DNA of 64,000 nt from Leifsonia sp. PS1209 (GTDB lineage Bacteria > Actinomycetota > Actinomycetes > Actinomycetales > Microbacteriaceae): assembly GCF_012317045.1 (NCBI RefSeq), contig NZ_CP051154.1, positions 3,596,001-3,660,000 on the forward strand. Direction: 5' to 3'. The position numbers were made by a program, and so were the translations under genes. Within the stretch, counting starts at the first letter, position 1, and every line of letters begins with the position of its first letter. Shown here in pieces: positions 8,354 through 17,639 of the stretch. A model generated the notes under the pieces. The model searched no databases. It saw only the letters and a list, made by a program, of their open reading frames with translations, and was not told the origin of the DNA.

Positions 8354-9331
8354 CCTCAGCGCGCGCAGCGAGTTGCCAGCGTGGGCCAGGCGGCCGTCGG
8401 AGTACCGGACCCCGCCGCGCAGCCGCAGCCCCACCGCGATCCACGCGCAGACGCCGCGTTCCAGCAGCCAGAGCGGCGCCCACAGGGCGCTCGTCGCCGG
8501 GAACGCGCGCCGGGTCCGCCTGCCTCCGTGCCGCACCCCGTCCCCGCGCCGCCGCCCGGCCTCCGCCGCCGCGACCGCGACCGCCCCCAGGGCGGGCAGC
8601 CAGCGCGGCGCGCGCACCGCCAACACGAGCACCACCGGCAGGATCAGCAGCTCGGCCGCCAGGCGTCCCGGCTGCGCGAAGCTGTCGTACGCCTGCCGCA
8701 CCCGCTGCCGCAGGAAGTGCGCGGCAGACGGAGGGCGTCGCGCCACCAGGCAGTCGTCCGCCGCGAGATGCGTCCCACCCGCTGCCCGCACCGTCCGGAT
8801 GAGCTCCAGGTTCTCGAACAGCACGTCGCCGTCGTATCCCTCTTCCGGCAGCGCCGACCGGCGCAGGGCGAGCGTGCCGGGGTAGTCGTGCGCCAGCGCC
8901 CGGTTGAGCAGGATGCGCGCCGTATCCCACCTGGCGTGCCAGGGCAGCGGCGCGAAGAAGTTCTGCGGCGTGACCACGTCGGCGACGCCGAGCAGGTCCA
9001 CGACGGTCGCGAGGGCGGACGCGTCGTAGCGCACGTCGTCGTCGCCGAGGACGATCCGCTCGTGCCGGGATGCGCGGACCCCGGTCATCACGCCGGCCAC
9101 CTTGCCGTTGCGTCCGGGCCGCGGCTCGACGGGGAGGTGCCTGACCGCCGCAGGGAACGCCGACGCGTGCCGGGCGAACGCGGCGGGCGCAGAGCCGTCG
9201 ACCACCGTCACGTCGATCAGTGCGGACAGCACCTGCAGATACGCGGCGAGCTCGGACAGCGCGCCATCCGCGTCAGCGTCGTCATCGTCGTCGTCCCAGC
9301 GCAGCGGCAGCACGTATTCGGCGTCGATCAT
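8339..9331 (-). CDS. Glycosyltransferase family 2 protein
   Basis: 330 aa. The N-terminal GT-A part has the nucleotide-sugar binding VVDGSAP segment, the DxD-like IVLGDDDVRYD motif and an acceptor-side segment (GYDGDVLFENLEL). A QxxRQAYD-type motif and hydrophobic C-terminal helices suggest membrane association. A run of six Asp residues follows residue 12, in the N-terminal region. The last residues and stop are contributed by the palindromic element. Probably adds sugars to a cell-envelope lipid or glycan; donor and acceptor unknown. Confidence 0.8.
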   Translation of the reverse strand: MIDAEYVLPLRWDDDDDDADADGALSELAAYLQVLSALIDVTVVDGSAPAAFARHASAFPAAVRHLPVEPRPGRNGKVAGVMTGVRASRHERIVLGDDDVRYDASALATVVDLLGVADVVTPQNFFAPLPWHARWDTARILLNRALAHDYPGTLALRRSALPEEGYDGDVLFENLELIRTVRAAGGTHLAADDCLVARRPPSAAHFLRQRVRQAYDSFAQPGRLAAELLILPVVLVLAVRAPRWLPALGAVAVAAAEAGRRRGDGVRHGGRRTRRAFPATSALWAPLWLLERGVCAWIAVGLRLRGGVRYSDGRLAHAGNSLRALRARYQ

Positions 9332-9372
9332 GCCGTGAAACGTACGCGCGCGGGGTGCCGCCTGCTAGCCGA

Positions 9373-10494
9373 TCAGTTCGCGTAGCTCCCGACGAGACGC
9401 ACAGCGCCGCCGTCGACGCCCTTCGCGCCCTGCTCGAACCCGGTGAGGTCGCGCGTCGAGGTCGACACCGTCCCGACGCTCCAGGCCGGGATGCCGTCCT
9501 GCTCGATCGCCGCGATGACCCGGTCGGCGGCCGGAGCGGCGACGACGGCGAACATCCCGATGCCGAGGTTCCAGGTGCCTTCGCTCGACTCCAGGCTGCT
9601 GCCGGCGAGGTCGCTCAGGATGTGGAACACAGGGCTCGGCGACCAGCTCGCGCGGTCCACCTCCACCCACGATCCGACCGGAAGCACGCGCGCGAGGTTC
9701 GCGGCGATGCCTCCGCCGGTCACGTGGCTCAGCGAGTGGATGGCGCCGGCGAGCGACGGCTCGCTCAGCACCCGCAGGAGAGGCGTGGTGTAGAGCCTGG
9801 TCGGCTCGAGCAGGGCCTCGCCGACGGTGCCGCCGAACGCATCCGAGTGGTCGGTGAAGCCGATGCTGTTCTTCGCCAGGATGTGGCGCACGAGTGAGAA
9901 GCCGTTGGAGTGCAGGCCGGAGGACGCGAGCGCGATCACCACGTCGCCGTCCTGCACCAGCTCGGCGCCGAGCACGGCGTTCGCCTCGACGGCGCCGACC
10001 GCGGCGCCCGCCACGTCGTAGTCGTCCGGGCCAAGGAGTCCGGGGTGCTCCGCGGTCTCCCCGCCGACCAGGGCGGTGCCCGTCTCCTCACAGGCGCGCG
10101 CGATGCCGGCGACGATGTCGGCGATGCGCGACGGCACCACCTTTCCGCAGGCGATGTAGTCCGTCATGAACAGCGGCTTCGCACCCACCACGACGATGTC
10201 GTCGACGACCATGCCGACCAGATCCTGACCGATGGTGTCGTGCTTGTCGATGGCCTGCGCGATGGCGACCTTCGTGCCGACGCCGTCGGTGGAGGTGGCG
10301 AGCAGCGGGCGGTCGAACAGCTTGAGGAATGACACGTCGAACAGCCCGGCGAACCCGCCGACCCCGCCCAGGACGTTCGGACCGTGCGTGCGGGACACCG
10401 CCGACTTCATCAGCTCGACGGCGAGGTCGCCGGCGGCTGTGTCGACGCCGGCCTCGGCGTAGGAGGCGGACGTGGATGCGGGCTGTTCGGTCAC
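9373..10494 (-). CDS. purM: Phosphoribosylformylglycinamidine cyclo-ligase (AIR synthetase)
   Basis: 373 aa, GTG start. Converts FGAM and ATP to AIR, the fifth step of IMP synthesis, in the cytosol. It begins with the YAEAGVDTAAGD segment, followed by the glycine-rich LLATSTDGVGTK ATP/substrate loop and GLHSNGFSLVR, all typical of PurM. It lies 27 nt downstream of purF in the same direction and is probably co-transcribed with it. Confidence 0.97.
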   Translation of the reverse strand: MTEQPASTSASYAEAGVDTAAGDLAVELMKSAVSRTHGPNVLGGVGGFAGLFDVSFLKLFDRPLLATSTDGVGTKVAIAQAIDKHDTIGQDLVGMVVDDIVVVGAKPLFMTDYIACGKVVPSRIADIVAGIARACEETGTALVGGETAEHPGLLGPDDYDVAGAAVGAVEANAVLGAELVQDGDVVIALASSGLHSNGFSLVRHILAKNSIGFTDHSDAFGGTVGEALLEPTRLYTTPLLRVLSEPSLAGAIHSLSHVTGGGIAANLARVLPVGSWVEVDRASWSPSPVFHILSDLAGSSLESSEGTWNLGIGMFAVVAAPAADRVIAAIEQDGIPAWSVGTVSTSTRDLTGFEQGAKGVDGGAVRLVGSYAN

Positions 10495-10521
10495 GGGGTC
10501 AATCGTACTGGGACCGGGCTG

Positions 10522-12096
10522 CTATTCCTTGCGCCCCGGATCTCCGTACGAGGGCAGCAGCACGCTCTCGAACTCGGCGTCCGGACCGGGATCGCAGCCA
10601 TCGGCCGCCGCACCCTCGCCCTCGCCGCGCGGAGCCTCCGGGCGTTCGAGCAGGTTCTTGCCGAGGTGGTGCGCATCCGGGAGCTCGATCGGGTACACGC
10701 CGGTGAAGCAGGCGGTGCAGAGACGTTCGCGCGGCTGCTCGGTGGAGGCGATCATGCCGTCCTCCGACAGGTAGCCGAGGCTGTCGGCCCCGATCGACTG
10801 GCGCACCTCGTCGACGCCCAGGCCCGTGGCGATGAGCTCTGCCCGGGAGGCGAAGTCGATGCCGTAGAAGCACGGCCAGGTGATGGGCGGGCTGGAGATG
10901 CGGACGTGCACCTCCGCCGCTCCGGCCTCGCGCAGCATCGAGACGAGCGCGCGCTGGGTGTTCCCGCGCACGATCGAGTCGTCGACGACCACCAGGCGCT
11001 TGCCCTTGATGACCTCTTTCAGCGGGTTCAGCTTGAGCTTGATGCCGCGCTGGCGGATGGTCTGCGACGGCTGGATGAACGTGCGGCCGACGTACGAGTT
11101 CTTCACAAGTCCCTGGCCGAACGGGATGCCGGACGCCTGCGCGTAGCCGATCGCCGCCGGGGTTCCGGACTCGGGGGTCGGGATCACGAGGTCGGCTTCG
11201 ACCGCGTGCTCGCGGGCCAGCTGGCGGCCCATCTCGACGCGCGCCTCGTGCACGCCGCGGCCGGCGATGGTCGTGTCAGGACGGGCCAGGTAGACGTATT
11301 CGAACACGCAGCCCGCGCGCTTCTCCTCGGCGAAGCGCTGGCTGCGGAGGCCGTTCTCGTCGATGGCGATCAGCTCGCCGGGCTCGACCTCGCGCACGAA
11401 GCTCGCGCCGACGATGTCGAGCGCAGCGGTCTCCGAGGCGACGACCCAGCCGCGCTCCAGGCGCCCGAGCACCAGCGGGCGGACGCCCTGCGGGTCACGC
11501 GCCGCGTACAGGGTGTGCTCGTCCATGTAGACGAGGCAGTATGCGCCGCGCAGCCGCGGAAGGACCTCGAGCGACGTGGCTTCGAGGGTGTGGTCGAGGT
11601 CGCCGGTGAGCAGCGCGGTGACCACGGCGGTGTCCGTCGTGTTGCCCCTGGACAGCTCGCCGTCGTGCTCCGGGTACCGGTCGTGGACGAGCTGCATCAG
11701 CTCGGCCGTGTTGGTCAGGTTGCCGTTGTGGCCGAGGGCGACCGTCCCGCTCGACGTGCGTCCGAGCGTCGGCTGCGCGTTCTGCCAGCTGGACGCGCCG
11801 GTGGTCGAATACCGCGTGTGCCCGACGGCGATGTGGCCGGTCAGCGAGTTCAGCGCGTTCTCGTTGAACACCTGCGAGACGAGACCCATGTCTTTGTAGA
11901 TGAGGATCTTCGAGCCGTCGCTGGTCGCGATGCCCGCGGACTCCTGCCCGCGGTGCTGCAGGGCGTAGAGACCGAAGTAGCTGAGTTTGGCGACTTCCTC
12001 GCCAGGGGCCCAGACACCGAAGACACCGCAGGCATCCTGCGGACCCTTCTCGCCGGGAAGTAGATCGTGACTGAGAAGACCGTCGCCTCCGGACAA
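10522..12096 (-). CDS. purF: Amidophosphoribosyltransferase
   Basis: 524 aa. Catalyses PRPP plus glutamine to 5-phosphoribosylamine, the committed purine step. Start is TTG at 12096, preceded by AAGGGGG; no ATG or GTG precedes the conserved CGVFG. The short N-terminal propeptide would be removed to expose the catalytic Cys at about residue 23 (QDACGVFG). The glutaminase segment LQHRGQESAGIA and the PRPP loop VVVDDSIVRGNT are intact. C-terminal tail is Glu/Gly/Ala-rich. Confidence 0.97.
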   Translation of the reverse strand: MSGGDGLLSHDLLPGEKGPQDACGVFGVWAPGEEVAKLSYFGLYALQHRGQESAGIATSDGSKILIYKDMGLVSQVFNENALNSLTGHIAVGHTRYSTTGASSWQNAQPTLGRTSSGTVALGHNGNLTNTAELMQLVHDRYPEHDGELSRGNTTDTAVVTALLTGDLDHTLEATSLEVLPRLRGAYCLVYMDEHTLYAARDPQGVRPLVLGRLERGWVVASETAALDIVGASFVREVEPGELIAIDENGLRSQRFAEEKRAGCVFEYVYLARPDTTIAGRGVHEARVEMGRQLAREHAVEADLVIPTPESGTPAAIGYAQASGIPFGQGLVKNSYVGRTFIQPSQTIRQRGIKLKLNPLKEVIKGKRLVVVDDSIVRGNTQRALVSMLREAGAAEVHVRISSPPITWPCFYGIDFASRAELIATGLGVDEVRQSIGADSLGYLSEDGMIASTEQPRERLCTACFTGVYPIELPDAHHLGKNLLERPEAPRGEGEGAAADGCDPGPDAEFESVLLPSYGDPGRKE

Positions 12097-12117
12097 ACCG
12101 GAACCCCCTTCAGGGAA

Positions 12118-12480
12118 TTAGCTCTCGATGGATGAGCGGGTGTCAGGTGCGTCGCCATCCTCTGGCTGCTCGCCCTGGGTGGTGCGCACGTCGATTCTAT
12201 CCGCCTGGACGGTGCGCGCCCGACGGTTCGTCGCACGGTCGAGGATCAGGGCGACGACCGCCCCGATCGTGACCCCGACGGCCACGCCGACCGCCAGCAG
12301 GAAGCCGAAGACGCTGCCGCGGTCGTACGTGGGGTTCGCCGGGAACGCGAACGTGAGGATGAGCGCGACGATCGCGAACAGGATCGCCCCGGCCAGCATG
12401 AACCGGAAGTAGCGCGGCGACCGCCGCACGAGCACCGAGCTCTCGGTGACCGTGGCCTGCTCGTCGTTCTCCTGACTCAT
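12118..12480 (-). CDS. Small two-helix membrane protein
   Basis: 120 aa. Two hydrophobic helices (about residues 26-47 and 58-82) are flanked by a polar N-terminus and a charged, disordered-looking C-terminus. The start at 12480 is the first ATG before the hydrophobic part. It ends 21 nt upstream of purF on the same strand and may be co-transcribed. No recognised domain; probably a conserved actinobacterial membrane protein of unknown function. Confidence 0.8.
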   Translation of the reverse strand: MSQENDEQATVTESSVLVRRSPRYFRFMLAGAILFAIVALILTFAFPANPTYDRGSVFGFLLAVGVAVGVTIGAVVALILDRATNRRARTVQADRIDVRTTQGEQPEDGDAPDTRSSIES

Positions 12481-12530
12481 GCATCCATTCTCCCTCACGT
12501 TGTCTGGGAGCTCGGACGGGATGGGCTGCG

Positions 12531-12887
12531 TCAGAACCGCAGCGGCAGCAGCCCGTCGAGGGATGCGCGCTGACCGGACGCGTGCACGGCACCGGATGCG
12601 ACGGCGTCGGCCCACGGGGTCGCTCCGCTGGCGAGCGCGAGCCAGGTCGGCGCATCCATCTCCACCACGTTGGGCGGGGTGCCCCTGGTGTGCCGGGGGC
12701 CCGGGATGCACTGGGTGGCGCCGAACGGCGGCACCCGCACCTCGACGGTGTTGCCCGGTGCGCGCTCGGCGAGCAGTTGCAGGAGGTAGCGCACGGCCAT
12801 CGCCGTGGTGTTGCGGTCCGCTCCGCCCGCCAGCGCTGCACGCACGGCGGGACCGCCCTCCGCATCCTGGATCTTCGCTCTGGCCAT
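12531..12887 (-). CDS. Bacterial sterol-carrier-like (SCP) family protein
   Basis: 118 aa, ATG at 12887. The segment [28 protein letters not shown] and the ending in [10 protein letters not shown] resemble the short bacterial SCP orthologues found next to purine genes in actinobacteria. The fold may bind a lipid or hydrophobic ligand, but no function is established. It diverges from purD with only 33 nt between start codons. Confidence 0.75.
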   Translation of the reverse strand: MARAKIQDAEGGPAVRAALAGGADRNTTAMAVRYLLQLLAERAPGNTVEVRVPPFGATQCIPGPRHTRGTPPNVVEMDAPTWLALASGATPWADAVASGAVHASGQRASLDGLLPLRF

Positions 12888-12907
12888 CCCCTTATCCTCG
12901 CAGCCTC

Positions 12908-12913
12908 TACCAT
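12908..12913 (+). promoter_or_regulatory. -10 element of a probable leaderless purD transcript
   Basis: TACCAT lies 7 nt before the GTG start of purD, and there is no Shine-Dalgarno sequence between. Transcription would begin at or next to the start codon. Confidence 0.5.
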
Positions 12914-12920
12914 TGGTCGC

Positions 12921-14180
12921 GTGAAGATTCTGGTCCTGGGTTCCGGTGCACGCGAGCACGCCATCGTCACGTCGTTGCTGAGCGAGGAGGCCGATCACCG
13001 GATCGTCGTCGCTCCCGGCAACGCGGGGATCGCAGCGGAAGCCGCCGTCGAGCCCGGGCTCGACCCTCTCGACGGCGAGGCGGTCACCGAGTACGCGATC
13101 GAGAACGGCATCGAGCTCGTGGTGATCGGTCCGGAGGCCCCCCTCGTCGCCGGTGTCGCCGACCCGCTGCGCACCCGCGGCATCCCGGTGTTCGGCCCGG
13201 GCAAGGTCGCGGCGCAGCTCGAAGGGTCGAAGACGTTCGCCAAGCGGATCATGGACGCGGCCGGGGTTCCGACGGGACGCGCGGTGCGCGCATCCACGTT
13301 GGCGGAGGCGGAGAGCGCGCTGGACACGTTCGGCGCTCCGTACGTGGTGAAGGCGGACGGCCTGGCGGCGGGCAAGGGTGTGCTGGTCACCTCCGACCGC
13401 GAGGCGGCCGTCGCCCACGCGACCCACTGGCTCGGCCACGGCGGTGTGCTGATCGAGGAGTTCCTCGACGGCCAGGAGGTGTCCCTCTTCCTGGTGAGCG
13501 ACGGACACAACGTGCTGCCGCTGTCGCCCGCGCAGGACTACAAGCGGCTGCTCGACGGCGACGGCGGACCGAACACGGGCGGGATGGGCGCGTACTCGCC
13601 GCTGCCGTGGCTGCCGGAGAACTTCGTCGACGAGGTCATCGACACGGTCGCCCTGCCGACCGTGCGCCAGCTGGCGAAAGAGCAGACGCCGTTCATCGGC
13701 CTGCTCTACTGCGGGCTCATCATGACGAGCCTCGGCATCCGGGTGATCGAGTTCAACGCGCGCTTCGGTGACCCGGAGACGCAGGTGGTGCTTCCCCGGC
13801 TCGTGACGCCGCTGTCGTCGCTGCTGTTCGCCGCGGCGACCGGCGCGCTGGCCGGAGTGCCGCGTCCGGAGTTCGCGCTCGACACCGCCGTGACCGTGGT
13901 GCTCGCCAGCGAGGGATACCCGGAGGCGCCGCAGACCGGCCGGCCGATCACCGGGCTGGATGAGGCGGCGCGCGTCCCCGAGGTGACCATCGCGCACGCC
14001 GCGACGGCCCGCGACGAGGAGACGGGCGCGCTGCTCGCGACCGGCGGGCGCGTGCTCAGCGTCGTCGCCCGCGGCACCACGTTCGCCGAGGCCCGCGCCC
14101 GGGCGTACGAGGCGGTCGCGCTCATCGAGCTTCCCGGCTCGCACTTCCGCACCGACATCGCCGCCCGCGTCGCCGACTGA
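12921..14180 (+). CDS. purD: Phosphoribosylamine-glycine ligase (GAR synthetase)
   Basis: 419 aa, GTG start immediately before [13 protein letters not shown], the invariant PurD N-terminus. ATP-grasp enzyme joining phosphoribosylamine and glycine with ATP. ATP-grasp features include [14 protein letters not shown], and the conserved [20 protein letters not shown] and [13 protein letters not shown] segments are all present. Full length for the family. It ends before a long palindrome shared with the convergent alditol oxidase gene. Confidence 0.97.
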   Translation: MKILVLGSGAREHAIVTSLLSEEADHRIVVAPGNAGIAAEAAVEPGLDPLDGEAVTEYAIENGIELVVIGPEAPLVAGVADPLRTRGIPVFGPGKVAAQLEGSKTFAKRIMDAAGVPTGRAVRASTLAEAESALDTFGAPYVVKADGLAAGKGVLVTSDREAAVAHATHWLGHGGVLIEEFLDGQEVSLFLVSDGHNVLPLSPAQDYKRLLDGDGGPNTGGMGAYSPLPWLPENFVDEVIDTVALPTVRQLAKEQTPFIGLLYCGLIMTSLGIRVIEFNARFGDPETQVVLPRLVTPLSSLLFAAATGALAGVPRPEFALDTAVTVVLASEGYPEAPQTGRPITGLDEAARVPEVTIAHAATARDEETGALLATGGRVLSVVARGTTFAEARARAYEAVALIELPGSHFRTDIAARVAD

Positions 14181-14196
14181 CCGCGCCCACTCCATT

Positions 14197-14274
14197 CCCA
14201 AATAATCGAGTCCGAAGTTGTTCACGGTTCGACACGGCGTGTCGCGTGAATAACTTCGGACTCGATTGTTTTGG
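14197..14274. repeat. Long palindrome (hairpin) between convergent purD and the oxidase gene
   Basis: The arms around 14205-14226 and 14245-14266 share AATCGAGTCCGAAGTT and TTCACG with a single internal mismatch. The centre holds a further CGACAC/GTGTCG stem. The whole forms a stem of more than 25 bp, much AT-richer than its surroundings. It can act as a bidirectional terminator; its length and composition also suit an extragenic repeat element. Confidence 0.7.
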
Positions 14275-14276
14275 GG

Positions 14277-15521
14277 TCAGCCGAGGAGGCGCGTGACGAA
14301 GGCGTTGCGGAAGGTGCCAGCGGGGTCGAAGGAGGCGGCGAGGTCGCGGAACGCGTCGAGGCGCGGGTAGAGGCCGGGGACGACGCCGTCGACGTCGAGG
14401 TAGAGCTTTCCCCAGTGCGGGCGCGCGCCCAGCGGCAGCAGGGCGGCTTCGAGCGCCGGCAGGATCGCCTCGACGCCCTCCTGATCGCGCAGCCAGGTGA
14501 AGTGCAGACCGACCGCATCCGTGCCGGACGCGCTCGACAGCCACAGGTCGTCGGCCGCGACCGTGCGGATCTCGCTGATCTGCAGCAGGGGCGCGATGAG
14601 CGGACCCAGCTCGCGCACGGCGGCGATCGCGGCGACGGCGTTGGCGCGCGGCACCAGGTACTCCGACTGGATCTCCGCACCGTTCGACGGCGTGAACTCG
14701 AACCGGAAGTGCGGCAGCCGCTCGCTCCACGGACCGAAGACGCCGAGCTGCTCGGTGGTGTTGCGCACATCCATCGTCGCGATCATGTGGCGGGCCTCGG
14801 TGAGCGCCGTCGCTCCGAAGAAGTCGTCGCCGATCTCGGTCCGATCGTCCGCGCGCTCCTTGAGCCAGGCGAGGCTGACCGCGTCTTCCGCCCAGTCGGT
14901 GAAGAGGGAGACGCTGTACGCGGCCGAGGTGACCTCGTCGAACCGGTCGAGCACCGCATCCCACGGCAGTCCGCCGAACAGCCGCTGCCGCACGTCGAAC
15001 GTCGGCCGGATGTCGATGGTCACCTCCGTGACGACGCCCAGGGCGCCGAGCGAGACCACGGCGCCGTCGAATCCGGGGTCGCCTCGACGCAGCTCGACCA
15101 GTTCGCCGTCCGCCCGCAGGATCCGCAGGCCGCTGACGCCGGTGGCCAGGTTGCCGTTCCTGTCGCCCGAGCCGTGCGTCGCGGTCGCGATGGCTCCTGC
15201 GACGGAGATGTGCGGGAGGGAGGCGAGGTTGTGCAGCGCCCATCCGGCGTTCTGCAGTTCGCGGGCGAGGTCGCCGTAGCGCACGCCGCCGCCGACCGTG
15301 ACCGTGGAGGCCGCGTCGTCGATCCGGATCGCGGACGGAAGGGCCGCCGTGCTCACGAGCAGGCGGTCGTCGTCGGCGAGGTCGTTGAAGGAGTGGCGGC
15401 TGCCGAGTGCGCGCACCGATTCGGCGCCGAGCACCAGTTCGCGCAGTTCGTCCAGAGAACGTGGATGCGCGATGCGCTCCGCCCTGTACGTGTAGTTTCC
15501 TGCCCAGTTCTGTTCGGTCAC
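14277..15521 (-). CDS. FAD-linked alditol oxidase-like enzyme (AldO family)
   Basis: 414 aa from GTG at 15521, chosen because AGGAAGGA lies just upstream. Closely resembles Streptomyces AldO, which oxidises xylitol or sorbitol C1 with O2, making aldose and H2O2. Seen: the covalent FAD His in ALGSRHSFND (His43), HGSG, the substrate segment SEIRTVAAD, HFTW, and the Lys of PHWGK. All AldO polyol-binding residues I can place are kept. Cytosolic; true substrate not shown. No polyol genes adjoin it. Confidence 0.88.
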   Translation of the reverse strand: MTEQNWAGNYTYRAERIAHPRSLDELRELVLGAESVRALGSRHSFNDLADDDRLLVSTAALPSAIRIDDAASTVTVGGGVRYGDLARELQNAGWALHNLASLPHISVAGAIATATHGSGDRNGNLATGVSGLRILRADGELVELRRGDPGFDGAVVSLGALGVVTEVTIDIRPTFDVRQRLFGGLPWDAVLDRFDEVTSAAYSVSLFTDWAEDAVSLAWLKERADDRTEIGDDFFGATALTEARHMIATMDVRNTTEQLGVFGPWSERLPHFRFEFTPSNGAEIQSEYLVPRANAVAAIAAVRELGPLIAPLLQISEIRTVAADDLWLSSASGTDAVGLHFTWLRDQEGVEAILPALEAALLPLGARPHWGKLYLDVDGVVPGLYPRLDAFRDLAASFDPAGTFRNAFVTRLLG

Positions 15522-15666
15522 CGTGGTCCTTCCTCGCACCGTCTCGTGTACAGCGTTGCCCAGTCTGACACCGATGCGAACGTCGCTTCTGCGAAATATG
15601 CCGCTAACCGAGAAGAAAAGTTTCCAATCCGGGGCGCACTACCCGCCTTCCGCGGAAAAGCCATCA

Positions 15667-15696
15667 TTGTGCCGCTCTCACCCCCGCGAGTAGCGT
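15667..15696 (+). promoter_or_regulatory. Promoter for the DUF6325 gene
   Basis: TTGTGC (15667-15672) and TAGCGT (15691-15696) are separated by 18 nt. A 5' leader of about 30 nt with GGAGGGA precedes the GTG at 15736. The rest of the 15522-15666 gap is unusually AT-rich near 15590-15630 and would hold the oxidase promoter. Confidence 0.45.
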
Positions 15697-15735
15697 GACG
15701 CCTGTCGGGATGATCCGGCACGGAGGGAGTACAAC

Positions 15736-16164
15736 GTGACCGAGTTCGAGTACGGCCCCGCTGAGTTCATCGTGGCGCAGTTCGACGGGGATCGGCCGTC
15801 GCCCGGCGTCGTGCAGGCCATCGTCGACCTGATCGGTTCCGGAAGCGTCCGCATCCTCGACCTCGTCTTCGTCTCGCGCTCGCTGAGCGGCGAGGTCGAC
15901 ATCGTCGAGTTCGAGGACGTCGGCGACGAGTACGGCCTCACCGAGATCACGCTCGAAGCGAGCGGGATCGCGGGCACCGAGGATGTCGACGACATCGCCG
16001 ACCTGATCGAGCCGGGCACCTCCGGCGCGATCCTGGTCATCGAGCACACCTGGGCGAAAGACCTCGCCAGCAAGTTCTTCGCCGCGGGCGGCAGCGTCGT
16101 CCACGCCGAGCGCATCCCCGCTCCCGTGGTCAACGCCGTTCTCACCGAAGCGTCGGAAGAGTAG
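15736..16164 (+). CDS. DUF6325 family protein
   Basis: 142 aa, GTG start with a strong GGAGGGA site. Begins with TEFEYGPAEFIVAQFDG and contains the SGSVRILDLVFV and AILVIEHTWAKDLA segments typical of this short actinobacterial family. Acidic and soluble. Often paired with a SHOCT-domain gene, as here (9 nt gap). Possibly a stress-related membrane-peripheral protein; function unknown. Confidence 0.8.
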   Translation: MTEFEYGPAEFIVAQFDGDRPSPGVVQAIVDLIGSGSVRILDLVFVSRSLSGEVDIVEFEDVGDEYGLTEITLEASGIAGTEDVDDIADLIEPGTSGAILVIEHTWAKDLASKFFAAGGSVVHAERIPAPVVNAVLTEASEE

Positions 16165-16172
16165 GAGACATC

Positions 16173-16565
16173 ATGCCATTACGTCGAGTAGGCCGTCCGG
16201 GACTCCTCGGGCTGGCCGCGCGTACCGCCGTCGTCGCAGGCACGGCCACCGCCGTCAGCGGCGGGATGCAGCGCCGCCAGCAGGACAAGGCGATGGAGGA
16301 GCAGCAGGCCGCCGACTACCAGGCCCAGCAGCAGCAGGCGCAGATGGATGCGGCAGCCCAGCAGGCCGTCGCGCAACAGCAGGCTCAGCAGCAGGCCCAG
16401 TGGCAGGCGCAGCAGCAGGCGGCGCCCGCCGCACCAGCCGCGCCCGCCGGCGGTGGCGCCGGCGGCGACCTGATGGCGCAGCTGCAGCAGCTCGCAGCAC
16501 TGCACGCGCAGGGCATCCTGTCGGACGACGAGTTCTCGGCGGCGAAGGCCAAGCTGCTGAGCTGA
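16173..16565 (+). CDS. SHOCT-domain protein with Gln-rich linker
   Basis: 130 aa. Short hydrophobic N-terminal part, then a Gln/Ala-rich region (about residues 38-85) that is likely a coiled coil or disordered linker. The C-terminal SHOCT motif is LQQLAALHAQGILSDDEFSAAKAKLLS-like (short helices ending in an AKKLL-type tail). Translationally close to the DUF6325 gene, so the two probably work together. Confidence 0.85.
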   Translation: MPLRRVGRPGLLGLAARTAVVAGTATAVSGGMQRRQQDKAMEEQQAADYQAQQQQAQMDAAAQQAVAQQQAQQQAQWQAQQQAAPAAPAAPAGGGAGGDLMAQLQQLAALHAQGILSDDEFSAAKAKLLS

Positions 16566-16591
16566 CCGAGCGCGGGATTGCGGCCAGCCCG

Positions 16592-16597
16592 TACGAT
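16592..16597 (+). promoter_or_regulatory. -10 element of a probable leaderless purC transcript
   Basis: TACGAT lies 6 nt before the GTG start of purC and no ribosome-binding site is visible, implying a leaderless mRNA. Confidence 0.5.
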
Positions 16598-16603
16598 GGA
16601 CGC

Positions 16604-17515
16604 GTGACATCCTCCGCCTCCCTCGCCGACTGGTCGCACGTCTACTCCGGCAAGGTCCGCGACCTCTACGTCCCCGCCGGGCGCTCCGGCCTCGACGACA
16701 CGGACGCGGTCCTCGTCGTCGCGAGCGACAGGGTCAGCGCGTTCGACCACGTGCTCGAGCCGGGCATCCCCGGCAAGGGCGAGTTGCTGACCACGCTCAG
16801 CCTGTGGTGGTTCGACCAGCTGACCGAGGTGCCGAACCACCTGATCCCGGACCATGTCCTCGACGGCGAGAAGGCGATCGAGCGCATCCCGGCCGAAGTC
16901 GTCGGGCGGGCGATGCTGGTGAAGCCGCTCGACATGTTCCCGGTGGAGTGCGTCGTGCGCGGCTATCTCACCGGCAGCGGCTGGCTGGAGTACCAGCAGA
17001 CCCAGAGCGTGTGCGGTGTGCCACTGCCCGCCGGCCTGACCGACGGCGACCGCCTGCCCGAGCCGATCTACACCCCGGCCTGGAAAGCCCCGCTCGGCGA
17101 GCACGACGAGAACATCAGCTTCGAGCGCACGGTCGAGCTGGTCGGCGCCGAGGTCGCGGAGGAGCTGCGGAGGCTCTCCCTCCTCATCTACACGGGCGCG
17201 TCCGAGATCGCCGAGAAGCGCGGCGTGATCATCGCCGACACCAAATTCGAGTTCGGCGCAGACCGCGACACCGGCGAGATCACGCTCGCCGACGAGGTGC
17301 TCACCAGCGATTCCAGCCGGTACTGGGATGCGGTGGCCTACGCCTCCGGCACCACCCCGCGCGAGCGCATGGCCAGCTTCGACAAGCAGATCGTGCGCGA
17401 CTGGCTCAGCGCCAACTGGGACAAGACGGGAACGCCGCCCGAGCTGCCCGCCGACATCGTCGAGCGCACGGCCGCCCGCTACCGCGAGCTCCTCGAGCGG
17501 CTGACGCGGGCGTAG
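16604..17515 (+). CDS. purC: Phosphoribosylaminoimidazole-succinocarboxamide synthase (SAICAR synthetase)
   Basis: 303 aa, GTG start. Joins CAIR and aspartate with ATP in IMP synthesis. Seen: the ATP-binding SGKVRDLY loop, VVASDRVSAFD, the SAICAR signature VVRGYLTGSGW, and IADTKFEFG. The length fits the longer actinobacterial PurC. Last plus-strand purine gene before the accessory block; it converges on the metal ATPase gene across a palindromic repeat. Confidence 0.97.
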   Translation: MTSSASLADWSHVYSGKVRDLYVPAGRSGLDDTDAVLVVASDRVSAFDHVLEPGIPGKGELLTTLSLWWFDQLTEVPNHLIPDHVLDGEKAIERIPAEVVGRAMLVKPLDMFPVECVVRGYLTGSGWLEYQQTQSVCGVPLPAGLTDGDRLPEPIYTPAWKAPLGEHDENISFERTVELVGAEVAEELRRLSLLIYTGASEIAEKRGVIIADTKFEFGADRDTGEITLADEVLTSDSSRYWDAVAYASGTTPRERMASFDKQIVRDWLSANWDKTGTPPELPADIVERTAARYRELLERLTRA

Positions 17516-17532
17516 CCGCCGCGCGCCTCGCG

Positions 17533-17592
17533 ACGAGATGCCAGTATCTGTCGCGCATCCCGGGCGTTTCGCGACAGTTAGTGGCATCTCGC
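17533..17592. repeat. REP-like palindromic element, copy B
   Basis: Inverted copy of the 8294-8353 element: reverse-complemented, it differs at about 6 of 60 positions. It lies 17 nt after the purC stop, between convergent genes, and can form one long hairpin. Confidence 0.75.
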
Positions 17593-17639
17593 CGTGGGGT
17601 GGGTGTGGCGCGGGCGCAGCCCAGGGCCGCCCAGGACAA

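Noticed and set aside
7517..9385. A 622-aa open frame on the plus strand
   Set aside because: Antisense to the Calx-beta and glycosyltransferase genes; low-complexity Arg/Ala/Gly translation.
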